Assembly (NCBI GenBank): GCA_031272515.1
Contig: JAISTR010000013.1
Location: 1-42,568 of the forward strand
Direction of reading: 5' to 3'
Length of the DNA: 42,568 nt
Origin: Erysipelotrichaceae bacterium
GTDB taxonomy: Bacteria > Bacillota_I > Bacilli_A > Erysipelotrichales > Erysipelotrichaceae
Both the position numbers and the translations under genes were made by a program. Positions 24,613 to 33,153 of this stretch are shown here, one piece after another. The notes under the pieces were generated by a model. The model did not search any database and was not told where the DNA came from. It saw only the letters and a list, made by a program, of their open reading frames with translations. The number at the start of each line of letters is the position of its first letter. The stretch's first letter is position 1.

Positions 24613-24982
24613 ACAAGAATCGATAAACATAGCTAAAAATAGGCATATAATTCCGGATATTTCTTTTTCCTGTGTTTGGCTTGGATATATGTACTTAAAA
24701 GCGGTACAAAGAGATTCAAGCCGCTTCAATATTCCATCTCCATGATAAAATTGCGGCAGAAATCGCGGAGAAATTGAAAAAGAGGTGAGGAAAATGAAAA
24801 TATCTTCACATTTTCGTAAATTCCAATGCGATTTTATCGAAAATGTGAAATTTACGGCACTTTAGTGTGAATATTTTTCGCGAAAACGCACAAGTTTACC
24901 ATCTTTTCCCCACATTTAGGTGATAGTATTTTTGTGTAAAGGGGGTGTCATATACACATAGTACTAAAGGAGGGCTAAAGAA
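24613..24982. other. AT-rich non-coding island with clustered inverted repeats
   Basis: There is no protein gene of normal size here. A 27-codon frame at 24794-24877 has a plausible ribosome binding site (GAGGTGAGGAAA). TTCACATTTTCG (24805-24816) is the exact reverse complement of 24838-24849. CGTAAATT (24815-24822) is the exact reverse complement of 24849-24856. The two pairings cross each other, so in RNA they could form a pseudoknot or two alternative folds. A further palindrome, TTTTCGCGAAAA, lies at about 24876-24887. The region precedes a 53-codon gene. Confidence 0.55.
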
Positions 24983-25144
24983 ATGTTTTTGAAAAGAAAG
25001 AAAATCAGTCAAAGCAACGATGAGGAAAAGATGGTCGCTTTCCTGGAGGCGGTATTGTCGCAGGAAGAGGAAGCTTCCCAACTCGACTTGCTGAGTGACG
25101 ACGAGATAGGAGCCTATCTGCAATCCGTCACACCGATCGTGTAG
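24983..25144 (+). CDS. Small hypothetical protein (53 aa)
   Basis: The frame encodes a basic start (MFLKRKKISQ) and then an acidic, helical body (EEKMVAFLEAVLSQEEEAS, then LDLLSDDEIGAYLQS). It has a strong ribosome binding site, AAAGGAGGG, 9 nt before ATG, and a long terminator 34 bp after the stop. A complete small transcription unit with a leader full of repeats argues for a real gene. There is no membrane segment or signal peptide. It resembles no family I can name; an unprocessed peptide, a small regulator or a sporulation-like peptide are all possible. Confidence 0.6.
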   Translation: MFLKRKKISQSNDEEKMVAFLEAVLSQEEEASQLDLLSDDEIGAYLQSVTPIV

Positions 25145-25178
25145 GACCGCAGAAAAAAGAGAAAGACTAGCAGTTGAC

Positions 25179-25226
25179 AAAACCCCATGAGCGTTTCATA
25201 ACTAAAACGAAACAACATGGGGTTTT
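25179..25226 (+). terminator. Terminator of the 53-aa gene
   Basis: AAAACCCCATG (25179-25189) pairs exactly with CATGGGGTTTT (25216-25226), with an inner GTTTC/GAAAC pairing. T-rich sequence follows, and the A-rich left arm allows action on both strands. Confidence 0.8.
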
Positions 25227-25314
25227 GTTTTGAAAAAATACAAAGCCTTTACGATACAGCCAAACTCCCTCATGGCAATCCATCCATCACAATCATAAAA
25301 GCACACTGATTTTT

Positions 25315-25344
25315 TTGCAGCAGACGCCAAAAAACTCGTATAAT
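25315..25344 (+). promoter_or_regulatory. Promoter of the DUF2779 gene
   Basis: TTGCAG (25315-25320), an 18-bp spacer and a perfect TATAAT (25339-25344) precede the ribosome binding site AGAGGAG. The rest of the gap back to the terminator at 25226 shows nothing clear. Confidence 0.6.
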
Positions 25345-25364
25345 AGAGCCGTAAGAGGAGTTCT

Positions 25365-26858
25365 ATGTTTCATGTAAACGACGTTCGCAATTGGCTGCGC
25401 TGTCCGCGCGCCTTCTGGCTGGCCAGACAATCCCGCCCGCAAAGCATCCGCTTTCTGCAGCTCGATGAACCGCTGCGTCTGTTGGGCCGAAAAAAACTGC
25501 ACTTAAGTGAGTTTTTTTGTGGCCAGCGCGGCGATCCAAATGAAGCCACCCTGGACGCTTTATCACAGTCAGAATGGCTCTGTGATGCCCGCTTTGAATA
25601 CGAAGAGCTGCGCATCAATATTCCCTTTATCCATGTCACCCCCAGCGGATTGGAACTCTATTATCTGCAGATGGGCGGTTTGCCCAAAGCCCAACTGATT
25701 GAGTATTACCTGATTCACCAATGGGTGCTGGAAAACTTGAAGCTGCCGGTGGAAGACTGGCACATCCTCTACTTCAATCCCGACTATATCCGGGGTGAAG
25801 AGTTGGACTATGACCAGCTCTTGGCTCTCACCGACCGCTTTTTCAACGACTATGCAAGACCTGCCAGCCGCACCATCCGCGAACACCTGGCTTTCCATAA
25901 AAAAGACTACCAGCCGGTCATAGAAGCAATGCGGCTGGCAGATGAAGAAAACACCAAAATCGAGCGGCGGATTCCCGCCTGCCTGCGCAGACTTACCTGC
26001 CAGTACTTTGAAGACTGCTTTGGCTCTCAAAAAGTACCGGATGACTCGGTGCTTTACCTCAATGGCTGCCCGGACAAGTACGACCTCTATGACCAGAACA
26101 TCCGCCACATCAGCGAGGCAATCCCTTATCTGCAGGACATCAACCGCCAGCAGTATGCGCAGATTATGGCCGCCAAAAACGGGGGGTTATTTGCGGACCG
26201 GTTGGGCTTGAAGATGTGGCTGCAAGAGAAACTGGTAGAACCGCTGTCCTTTCTGGACTTTGAGTGGAACACCTGCCTGATTCCGCCCTACGCAGGGACA
26301 AAACCCAACTGCTACCTGTTATTTCAGTACTCCCTGGATGTAATAAACCAGAAAGAGCGCCAGCACTATGACTTTCTGGGCTTTGAGGACTGTCAGAAAG
26401 AACTGGTAAAGAAACTGCTCAAAGACCTGCCGCAAAGCGGCAGCATTCTCACCTATGGCGGGGACAATGCCGAGAAGCTGCGCATCCGGGAGCTGGCAGA
26501 GCGCTTTCCTGATTACCAAGAGCCGCTTTTGGCTTTGTGCGAGCGGATTGTCGACCTCTCGGTGCTGTTTACCTCGGGAATGATCTACGACCTGCGCATG
26601 CGCGGCAACTACTCCCTAAAGGAACTATTGCCCTTATTTCAAAAAGAAAAAAATTACACCGACCTGCCGATTGGCAAGGCCATGGATGCGGTTTTGACCT
26701 ACCGTGAACTCTCGCAAAACCGGGATCCTGAAAAAGAGCAGGAACTGTTGGAATACTGCAATCTGGATACCTATGCGATGATTCTGATGGTGGAGTGGCT
26801 GATAAGCCTAAGTAAAGGAGAGACCTATGCCGAATGTACTGACACACTGGCTGCATAG
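25365..26858 (+). CDS. DUF2779 protein, putative Cas4-like / RNase H-fold nuclease
   Basis: The 497-residue protein begins with a PD-(D/E)XK-like start (VNDVRNWLRCPRAFWLAR, with Cys at about residue 13). It has further Cys in RLTCQYFEDCFG near residue 222, the layout of Fe-S-bearing Cas4/AddB-type nucleases. The C-terminal half is the DUF2779 domain, starting FLDFEWNTCLIPPYAGTKP near 306 with acidic residues of a DEDD-type exonuclease fold, and ending CNLDTYAMILMVEWL. Function is unproven; a two-domain nuclease is inference from the motifs. No CRISPR array or cas genes are in the window. It overlaps the next gene by 32 bp. Confidence 0.8.
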   Translation: MFHVNDVRNWLRCPRAFWLARQSRPQSIRFLQLDEPLRLLGRKKLHLSEFFCGQRGDPNEATLDALSQSEWLCDARFEYEELRINIPFIHVTPSGLELYYLQMGGLPKAQLIEYYLIHQWVLENLKLPVEDWHILYFNPDYIRGEELDYDQLLALTDRFFNDYARPASRTIREHLAFHKKDYQPVIEAMRLADEENTKIERRIPACLRRLTCQYFEDCFGSQKVPDDSVLYLNGCPDKYDLYDQNIRHISEAIPYLQDINRQQYAQIMAAKNGGLFADRLGLKMWLQEKLVEPLSFLDFEWNTCLIPPYAGTKPNCYLLFQYSLDVINQKERQHYDFLGFEDCQKELVKKLLKDLPQSGSILTYGGDNAEKLRIRELAERFPDYQEPLLALCERIVDLSVLFTSGMIYDLRMRGNYSLKELLPLFQKEKNYTDLPIGKAMDAVLTYRELSQNRDPEKEQELLEYCNLDTYAMILMVEWLISLSKGETYAECTDTLAA

Positions 26859-27795
26859 CCAGGAAGTAGCGAAGGGGCTTGTTGACGGGACCCTGGCAAA
26901 TGCCATTGCCAAACACCCCAGGCTGTTCAATCTGGGCTCGCAGGGACCGGACTTTCTGTTTTACTACAATGTCTATCCCTGGCAAAACCAGAAGGTCAAC
27001 CAGAAAATCTACGCAATTGGCGGCCAGGTACACAAGTTCCATGTCAATGATTTTTATGAGGCTGCTCTGCTTCAAATCAAAAAAGCAGAGCCGGAGAGCC
27101 GCATGGCGATGATTGCCTATCTGGCCGGGCACCTCTGCCATTGGGCACTGGACTCAACCGTGCACCCCTTTATCTTCTACCGCACCAACGGCTTCACAAA
27201 AAAAACCCAATACTGGCACTCCCGCTATGAATCGATGCTGGATACCCTGATGGTTACGGATGTGCTCAATAAGCCTTTGTCAGAATACCCGACCCAAAGG
27301 GTACTGGAGCACGATGAAGCGGATATCGATGCCGTTGCGGACCTCTATATCCCGGTTTTACAGCAGGTCTTTGATACGGCAGTGGACCAGGCAACCATTG
27401 CCTACTGCTTCAAGGAATTCCACTCGGTTTTGCACTGGCTGTTTTCCCCCAAGACCGTCTTTTTCCGGTTCATGCAAAGCCTGGAAACGGTTCTGGGCAT
27501 CAAGTGGAAGCTCACCAGCCATATGGTGATTGGCAAACCGGACCACCAGCATGACATCTTCAACCTGCTTCATAATGAATGGAAGAATCCCAGCAAGCCG
27601 GTCATCCATTCTTCCGCCAGTTTTCTGGAACTCTATCAACTGGCAATCAACAAGGGAATCGAGGTGCTGCAATTATTGCAGCAGGCTTTGGCCAGCGGAC
27701 AGTTGCAGGGTTTGTTAGGCTTCATCGACAACCGCAACTATGAAAACGGGCTTTCGGAATTTTCGGAAATGATTGAATTTTCGTCTGTTTACTAA
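26827..27795 (+). CDS. Zinc-dependent phospholipase C-like protein
   Basis: The 322 residues start MPNVLTHW and contain LGSQGPDFLFYYNV near residue 37 and LAGHLCHWALDSTVHPFIFY near 99. This is the His/Asp pattern of the PF00882 zinc-dependent phospholipase C / S1-P1-type fold. No signal peptide is visible, so an intracellular role is likely, unlike secreted toxins of the fold. ATG 26827 lies within the end of the DUF2779 gene, 32 bp before its stop, with its own site AAAGGAG, so the two are cotranscribed. The substrate is unknown. Confidence 0.88.
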   Translation: MPNVLTHWLHSQEVAKGLVDGTLANAIAKHPRLFNLGSQGPDFLFYYNVYPWQNQKVNQKIYAIGGQVHKFHVNDFYEAALLQIKKAEPESRMAMIAYLAGHLCHWALDSTVHPFIFYRTNGFTKKTQYWHSRYESMLDTLMVTDVLNKPLSEYPTQRVLEHDEADIDAVADLYIPVLQQVFDTAVDQATIAYCFKEFHSVLHWLFSPKTVFFRFMQSLETVLGIKWKLTSHMVIGKPDHQHDIFNLLHNEWKNPSKPVIHSSASFLELYQLAINKGIEVLQLLQQALASGQLQGLLGFIDNRNYENGLSEFSEMIEFSSVY

Positions 27796-27861
27796 ATTTT
27801 CATCGTTCATAAGCTTGGTGTCTGTTTTATAATAATATTGTATACGCAGGAGGACATGTAT

Positions 27862-28389
27862 ATGAAGTTCAATATTCATGGCAAGAATGGTTTGATTAGT
27901 GATGCTTTACGGGAGAAGATTGAAAAGAAACTGTCCAGTCTGGAGAAATACATCTTGATTCGTCCGGACACGACCGCCTCGGTGGTCGTGAAGGTCTATC
28001 CGGCCTATCAAAAAATTGAAGTGACCATCCCCAGCAAAATCGGCTTATTGCGGGCTGAGGTCAAGCATGAGGATGTCTATGCGGCGATTGATCTGGCGAT
28101 TGACAAGCTCGAAGATCAAATCCGCAAGCAGAAGACCCGCTTGTCAAGAAGACATAAGGATTCATTGGCGGAAGCATTTCTAAACGCCCAGCCCTTACCG
28201 ACTTCCAAAGAGGATGTGGTGGTAAGGACCAAGCAGATTGTTTTGCAGCAATTGGAGCTGGAGGAAGCAATCCTGAAGATGGAAATGCTGGGACACTCCT
28301 TCTTTGTCTACAATGATGCCGAGACCAAAAAGGCGGCGGTCGTCTACAAACGCAATGACGGCGGCTACGGACTCTTGGAAACCCAATAG
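27862..28389 (+). CDS. hpf: Ribosome hibernation-promoting factor, long form
   Basis: The 175-residue protein has the N-terminal HPF/RaiA domain (FNIHGKNGLISDALREKIE, then a basic stretch KLEDQIRKQKTRLSRR near 92) and the C-terminal dimerisation domain of long HPF (VVVRTKQIVLQQLELEEAI, then GHSFFVYND). Long HPF dimerises 70S ribosomes into inactive 100S particles in stationary phase. ATG 27862 is chosen because AGGAGG is 8 nt upstream; the ATG at 27856 would be only 2 nt away. A TATAAT at 27828 is the probable -10. Confidence 0.95.
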   Translation: MKFNIHGKNGLISDALREKIEKKLSSLEKYILIRPDTTASVVVKVYPAYQKIEVTIPSKIGLLRAEVKHEDVYAAIDLAIDKLEDQIRKQKTRLSRRHKDSLAEAFLNAQPLPTSKEDVVVRTKQIVLQQLELEEAILKMEMLGHSFFVYNDAETKKAAVVYKRNDGGYGLLETQ

Positions 28390-28424
28390 CACATAACTGC
28401 TTGAAATACCAGCTGATTCCAGAT

Positions 28425-28456
28425 GGAAACCCATTGACAAAAACCGGATGGGTTCC
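28425..28456 (+). other. Hairpin after hpf
   Basis: GGAAACCCAT pairs with ATGGGTTCC around one bulged A. No T run follows, so it is either a weak terminator or an RNA-stabilising 3' end of the hpf message. Confidence 0.4.
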
Positions 28457-28550
28457 TGAATAATTCGTCTAATCTTCACGAAATGCGCCTTTTTTTCTCA
28501 CTTTAGCGGTGCTATAATGAAACCATAGTTAAACTGTGGAGGTTTTTATT

Positions 28551-28946
28551 ATGAGCATCAGTAAAAAAATCAAAAACTTCGTATTTCCGGATGAAGAGTC
28601 CGAAGTGCTGGAATTTTCAGAAGAGGAAGCGGAAAAGTTGAGTGAATACGAACAGCCGAAAAACCCGGTGAAGACACCCTCGAGTGCCACGACCATGGTA
28701 CTGTTCGAACCGCGGACCTTTGAGGAATCGGAAGAAATTGCCAGACATCTCAAAGCACGCAAGGCAGCGGTGGTCAACATCCACCGGCTGCGCCCGGATT
28801 TCTCCCAGCGCTGCATTGATTTTCTTTCCGGAGTCGTCTTTGCACTGGATGGTTCGATTCAGAAGGTGGGTACCAATGTGATATTGTGTACGCCCAGGAC
28901 CATCGGTGTAGAAGGGGAAATCAGTCTCGATCACAGCGAAGAATGA
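28551..28946 (+). CDS. sepF: Cell division protein SepF
   Basis: The 131-residue protein has an acidic, flexible linker (residues 12-45) and a C-terminal SepF domain with VLFEPRTFEESEEIARHLKARK split over 50-71, then NIHRL and DFLSGVVFALDGSIQKVG. SepF binds FtsZ and membrane and organises the division ring. The very N-terminal amphipathic anchor (MSISKKIKNFVF) is short but recognisable. GGAGG lies 8 nt before ATG, and TATAAT at 28513 is the likely -10. In many Firmicutes sepF is followed by ylmG, ylmH and divIVA; here only the DivIVA-like gene remains before ileS. Confidence 0.95.
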   Translation: MSISKKIKNFVFPDEESEVLEFSEEEAEKLSEYEQPKNPVKTPSSATTMVLFEPRTFEESEEIARHLKARKAAVVNIHRLRPDFSQRCIDFLSGVVFALDGSIQKVGTNVILCTPRTIGVEGEISLDHSEE

Positions 28947-28955
28947 TGACTGTTC

Positions 28956-29414
28956 ATGAGTGACAGCATTCGCTTTCTTAGCAAGAGAAGAGGCTATGAT
29001 CCCCAGCAGGTCGACAACCGCATTGAAGCGCTCGACAAGGAGATCAATGACCTGCGCCGGCAATCGGAATTCTACCGAAGACAGGCACTGCTTCAGGCGA
29101 AGCAGCTGGAGCAGATCAGGACGGCCTACCAGGATCTGATTGATGATTTGCAACTCAAGGAACAGGCTGCCCAGAAGCTTTCCCGCATTGCCATGAAGGA
29201 AGCCTCGCGCATCATCGATGCGGCGCAGGTGAATGCCGATGTGATTGTCAAGGATGCGCTGGTCTCCGCCCGGGGATTGCTCTTGGATGCGACCCGCATT
29301 TCCAAGGATGCCCAGGGCAACCGGGCCAGGATATTTGAAAAACTCAACCAACTGACAGAGACGATTAAAGACTTTACGATAGAACCGCTGCCCAAGGCAG
29401 AGGAAGAGGATTAG
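28956..29414 (+). CDS. DivIVA-like coiled-coil protein
   Basis: The 152-residue protein begins IRFLSKRRGYDPQQVDNRIEAL, a DivIVA-type N-terminus, followed by long coiled coil (residues 25-145) rich in Glu, Gln, Ala and Arg. DivIVA-family proteins bind negatively curved membrane at poles and septa and recruit division or wall factors. Position between sepF and ileS supports the call. It lacks a clear FxxxxRGY(D/N)xxEVD hydrophobic anchor of canonical DivIVA, so the sequence is divergent. The ribosome binding site is weak, suggesting coupling to sepF, whose stop is 9 bp upstream. Confidence 0.85.
   Translation: MSDSIRFLSKRRGYDPQQVDNRIEALDKEINDLRRQSEFYRRQALLQAKQLEQIRTAYQDLIDDLQLKEQAAQKLSRIAMKEASRIIDAAQVNADVIVKDALVSARGLLLDATRISKDAQGNRARIFEKLNQLTETIKDFTIEPLPKAEEED
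29352..29380 (+). promoter_or_regulatory. Promoter of ileS inside the DivIVA-like gene
   Basis: CTGACA (29352-29357), 17 bp and TACGAT (29375-29380) lie in the 3' end of the upstream gene and would start transcription about 40 nt before the T-box stem I. Confidence 0.45.
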
Positions 29415-29424
29415 AGAGAAGGAC

Positions 29425-29617
29425 AAGGACCGGGACAGGCTGTCAAATCAGGGCCCACAGAGAGCTGAGGAAGGCTGAAACTCAGCAGTCAGGATTTGAT
29501 AAGATATCACCCGCGAGTCGCCGTTTCGACAGGTAGAACCGGCCGTATTCCGCGTTAAGGATGGAAGTGAAACAAAAAGGTGGTACCACGCTCTTGCGTC
29601 CTTTGCCACCTTTATTT
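29425..29617 (+). promoter_or_regulatory. T-box riboswitch (Ile) controlling ileS
   Basis: Stem I has base pairs CGGG (29431-29434) with CCCG (29510-29513) and TCAAATC with GATTTGA (29443-29449 with 29493-29499). The specifier ATC (Ile) lies at 29506-29508 in the loop between. AGAGAGCTGAGG is the conserved AG-rich internal motif. The T-box itself is AAGGTGGTACCACG (29577-29590). The competing terminator pairs AAAGGTGG with CCACCTTT followed by ATTTTG (29576-29617). Uncharged tRNA-Ile binding favours the antiterminator and ileS expression. Confidence 0.95.
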
Positions 29618-29638
29618 TGTTAGAAAGAGGAAAAAAAG

Positions 29639-32359
29639 ATGGACTACAAAGAAACACTGCAGATGCCCAAGACCGACTTTGAGATGCGGGGCAACCTGGC
29701 CAACAAGGAGCCGGGATTTGTGGAGCGCTGGAAAAAGCAGGACCACTACCAAAACATCCTGAAGCAGCATGAAGGCCAGCCGCTTTTCATCCTGCATGAC
29801 GGGCCGCCCTATGCCAATGGCAACCTGCATGCCGGAACAGCGATGAACCGCATCATCAAGGATTTCATCATCCGCTCCCACGCGATGCTGGGCTACAGCA
29901 CACCCTTTGTCCCGGGCTGGGATACCCACGGGCTGCCGATTGAAAATGCGCTGATCCGTCAGGGGGTGGACCGCAAGTCGGTGACCCCGATGTATTTTCG
30001 CGCGCAGTGCCGCGACTATGCTTTGGGACAGATTGATATTCAGCGGGAAACCATGAAGCGTTTGGGCACCATCGGTGATTTTGATCATCCCTACATCACC
30101 CTGACCAAGGAGTTTGAAGCCGCCCAGATCCGCACCTTTGCGAAGATGGCTTTGGAAGGCTTGATCTATCAGGGCTTAAAGCCGGTATACTGGTCACCAG
30201 CCTCCGAGAGCGCTTTGGCCGAGAGTGAAATTGTATATAAGGACAAAGAAGATACGACCATCTATGTCAAATTCAAGGTGAAGGATGGCAAGGGGATCCT
30301 GGATCCAAAAAGCGACTGGTTTGTCATCTGGACCACGACCCCCTGGACCATCCCGGCCAACCTGGCCATCTGCCTGCATCCGAGCTTCACCTATGCCCTG
30401 GTGAAGACCTCCAAGGGCAATCTGGTGATGCTGGAGAGCTTTGTGCCTTCGCTGATGGAGGCGTTTGGCTTAAGCGACTATCAGGTCTTAAAGACCTTCA
30501 AAGGGGCAGAACTGGAAGGCATTCTCTGCATCCATCCGCTCTATCCCGATTCAGAATCCCTGGTCATCCTGGGGGAACATGTCACTGATGAAGATGGCAC
30601 CGGCTGCGTGCATACCGCCCCCGGGCACGGGGCGGAGGACTTCTACATCGGCACGAAATACAACCTGCCGGCTTTCTGTCCGGTGGATGAAAAGGGCTGT
30701 ATGACTGCTGCTGCCGGCGAGCAATTGGCTGGCCAGTTTGTCGATGATGCCTCCAAGACCGTGATTGCTTTACTAAAAGACAGCGGCAATCTGCTCTATA
30801 GCGTCAACCTAATCCACAGCTATCCCTATGATGACCGTATGAAGCGGCCGATTATCTTTCGGGCTACCGTGCAGTGGTTTGCCTCGATTGATAAGATCAG
30901 AGAGCAGCTCTTGGCGCAGATTCATCAGGTGCACTGGCTCAATGAATGGGGAGAGGTGCGTCTATACAACATGATCCGCGACCGCGGCGACTGGTGCATT
31001 TCCCGCCAGCGCTTGTGGGGTCTGCCGATTCCGATTTTCTATACGGAGAAGAAAACCCCGATTATGGATGCGGAAGTCTTTGAACATGTCGCCCAATTGT
31101 TCGGGGAGTATGGCTCCAATATCTGGTTTGAGAAAGAGGCGAAGGAGCTTTTGCCGGATGGCTATAGCCACCCGGATTCCCCCAATGGCTTATTTACCAA
31201 GGAGCAGGACATCATGGATGTCTGGTTTGATTCCGGCTCCACCCATAATGTCTTGAATCAGCGGGGCTATCCCTATCCCGCCGACCTTTACTTTGAGGGC
31301 AGTGACCAGTATCGCGGCTGGTTCAACTCCTCATTGATTGTCGGGGTGGCCACCAAGGGGCAGGCTCCCTACAAGAGCGTGCTCTCGCATGGCTATGTGC
31401 TGGATGCGAAAGGCGAGAAGATGTCCAAATCGCTGGGCAATGTCGTCAATCCCCTGGATGTCATCAAGGTCAACGGGGCCGATGTGCTGCGGCTTTGGGC
31501 AGCCAACATCGACTTCCGCCAGGATATCCGCATTGGTGATGACATCCTCAAGCAGGTCTCGGACCAGTACCGCAAGATTCGCAATACCTTCCGCTTTTTA
31601 TTGGGAAATCTCAACAAAGAGGACTTTGATTCCAAGAGGGATCTGGTGAACTATGAAGAACTGGAGCCGGTGGATAAGCATCTCTTGGTCCTGTTGGCGA
31701 TTGCGCATCAGAAAATTGTAGAAGCCTACCAGGCTTATGACTACCTGGCAGTGACGGAGACCCTGTTTGTGTTTTTGGCCAATACCATGAGTGCCTACTA
31801 TCTGGACTTCACCAAGGATATCCTCTATATCGAAAACAAGAATGCCAAGCGCCGCCGGCAGGTACAAAGTGTCCTGTGGGAAGTGCTTGACACCCTGCTG
31901 CGGGATATCGCCCCGATTCTCTGCTTTACCAGTGAAGAGGTCTATGACCGGATCAAGGACGATGAGTCGGATTCCATCCACTACCAGTCCTTCTGCCCCG
32001 TGAAATCCTATGATGACGCAAAGGCTTTGATCAGAGACTTCACCAAACTGTTTGCCTTGCGGGAGGAAGTGTTCAAGGCGATGGAAGTTGCCCGGGATGC
32101 GAAAGTCATCGGCAAGCCTTTGGAAGCCCACATTCTTCTTAAGGAGAATCCTGAGCTGCAGGAAGTGGTAAAGCGCTGCCTGGGGGACAGCTTCGCCCAG
32201 TGGCTGACCGTCTCGAAAGTCAGCTTTGTTTCACAAAGCGAAGCGGTGCTGGTACAAAAAGCAGAGGGCTTTGTCTGTGATCGCTGCTGGAATATCGTTG
32301 AGAGCGTCAACGAAGCCGGACTTTGTGCACGCTGTGCGAAAATTTTAGAAGAGTCATGA
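29639..32359 (+). CDS. ileS: Isoleucine--tRNA ligase
   Basis: The 906-residue class I synthetase charges tRNA-Ile and proofreads valine. HDGPPYANGNLHAGTAMN near residues 52-70 carries the HIGH-type motif, here HAGT. The editing domain has TTPWTIPANLAI near 230. KMSKS is in GEKMSKSLGNVV near 594. The C-terminal zinc finger has CDRC at about 880 and CARC near 895. All major parts are intact. Translation starts at ATG 29639 behind AAAGAGG. The T-box directly upstream confirms the amino acid. The stop overlaps the next gene by 4 bp. Confidence 0.98.
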   Translation: MDYKETLQMPKTDFEMRGNLANKEPGFVERWKKQDHYQNILKQHEGQPLFILHDGPPYANGNLHAGTAMNRIIKDFIIRSHAMLGYSTPFVPGWDTHGLPIENALIRQGVDRKSVTPMYFRAQCRDYALGQIDIQRETMKRLGTIGDFDHPYITLTKEFEAAQIRTFAKMALEGLIYQGLKPVYWSPASESALAESEIVYKDKEDTTIYVKFKVKDGKGILDPKSDWFVIWTTTPWTIPANLAICLHPSFTYALVKTSKGNLVMLESFVPSLMEAFGLSDYQVLKTFKGAELEGILCIHPLYPDSESLVILGEHVTDEDGTGCVHTAPGHGAEDFYIGTKYNLPAFCPVDEKGCMTAAAGEQLAGQFVDDASKTVIALLKDSGNLLYSVNLIHSYPYDDRMKRPIIFRATVQWFASIDKIREQLLAQIHQVHWLNEWGEVRLYNMIRDRGDWCISRQRLWGLPIPIFYTEKKTPIMDAEVFEHVAQLFGEYGSNIWFEKEAKELLPDGYSHPDSPNGLFTKEQDIMDVWFDSGSTHNVLNQRGYPYPADLYFEGSDQYRGWFNSSLIVGVATKGQAPYKSVLSHGYVLDAKGEKMSKSLGNVVNPLDVIKVNGADVLRLWAANIDFRQDIRIGDDILKQVSDQYRKIRNTFRFLLGNLNKEDFDSKRDLVNYEELEPVDKHLLVLLAIAHQKIVEAYQAYDYLAVTETLFVFLANTMSAYYLDFTKDILYIENKNAKRRRQVQSVLWEVLDTLLRDIAPILCFTSEEVYDRIKDDESDSIHYQSFCPVKSYDDAKALIRDFTKLFALREEVFKAMEVARDAKVIGKPLEAHILLKENPELQEVVKRCLGDSFAQWLTVSKVSFVSQSEAVLVQKAEGFVCDRCWNIVESVNEAGLCARCAKILEES

Positions 32360-33087
32360 TAAGGATCACCTCAGTTGCCAATCCCCTCATCAAAAAATGG
32401 ACCGCCTTGAAGATGGCCAAAGGACGCAAGGAGAGCGGCCGCTTTCTGGTGGAAGAAAAACATTTGATTGAAGAGGCAAAAAAAGCCGGGATTTTAGAGA
32501 CTCTGATTGTGCTGGAAGGACAGTCTTCTCTGAATCATACAGACATGGTAGTGGTCAGTGACAATGTCATGAAAAAGCTGTCCTTCACCAAATCTTTGCC
32601 ATCATATATGGCGGTCTGTACCATCAGCGAGCCACAACTTGTCAATCCGGATAAAATCGTGGTTTTAAACCAGCTGCAGGACCCGGGCAACATCGGCACC
32701 ATCATCCGCACCGCCCTGGCCTTTGGTTATGATGGCGTGGTTTTGTCTTTGGATTGTGTTGACCTCTATAACGACAAACTGTTAAGGGCCAGCCAGGGAG
32801 CACTCTTTCATTTGCCGGTGATCCAAAGGGATCTGGGTGTGTACTTAGCACAAATCAAAAAACAGGGGATGTCTGTAATCGGAAGCTTTGTCAAGCAGGC
32901 AGTGCCCTTATCAAAATTTGTATTTCCCAAGCGCTTTGCGCTGGTAGTGGGCAATGAGGGGTCAGGAATCAGCGAAAGCATTGGTGAATTATGCGATGAA
33001 AGGGTGACCATCGAGATGGCACACTTTGAGTCGCTGAATGTCAATGTGGCCGCGGCGATACTGCTGTATGCCGGGAAAACCGCGTAA
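32356..33087 (+). CDS. SpoU/TrmH-family RNA 2'-O-methyltransferase
   Basis: The 243-residue protein has the substrate-binding domain (VANPLIKKWTALKMAKGRKE near residue 6) and a SPOUT methyltransferase domain. Its motifs are VLNQLQDPGNIGTIIRTALAFG (motif 1, about 104-125), VVGNEGSGIS near 198 and IEMAHFESLNVNVAAAILLY at the end. The RNA target (23S rRNA or tRNA) cannot be set from sequence. ATG 32356 overlaps the ileS stop (ATGA), so it is coupled to ileS and shares the T-box control. Confidence 0.92.
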   Translation: MIRITSVANPLIKKWTALKMAKGRKESGRFLVEEKHLIEEAKKAGILETLIVLEGQSSLNHTDMVVVSDNVMKKLSFTKSLPSYMAVCTISEPQLVNPDKIVVLNQLQDPGNIGTIIRTALAFGYDGVVLSLDCVDLYNDKLLRASQGALFHLPVIQRDLGVYLAQIKKQGMSVIGSFVKQAVPLSKFVFPKRFALVVGNEGSGISESIGELCDERVTIEMAHFESLNVNVAAAILLYAGKTA

Positions 33088-33153
33088 GGGTTGAAAATTT
33101 CGGGGTTGAACGCTTTTGAATTTTGTTATAATTAGGAAGAAAAGGAGGGTATT

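Noticed and set aside
25365-27795. CRISPR-Cas locus, suggested by the Cas4-like protein
   Set aside because: There are no repeats with spacers and no other cas genes; DUF2779 proteins occur widely without CRISPR.
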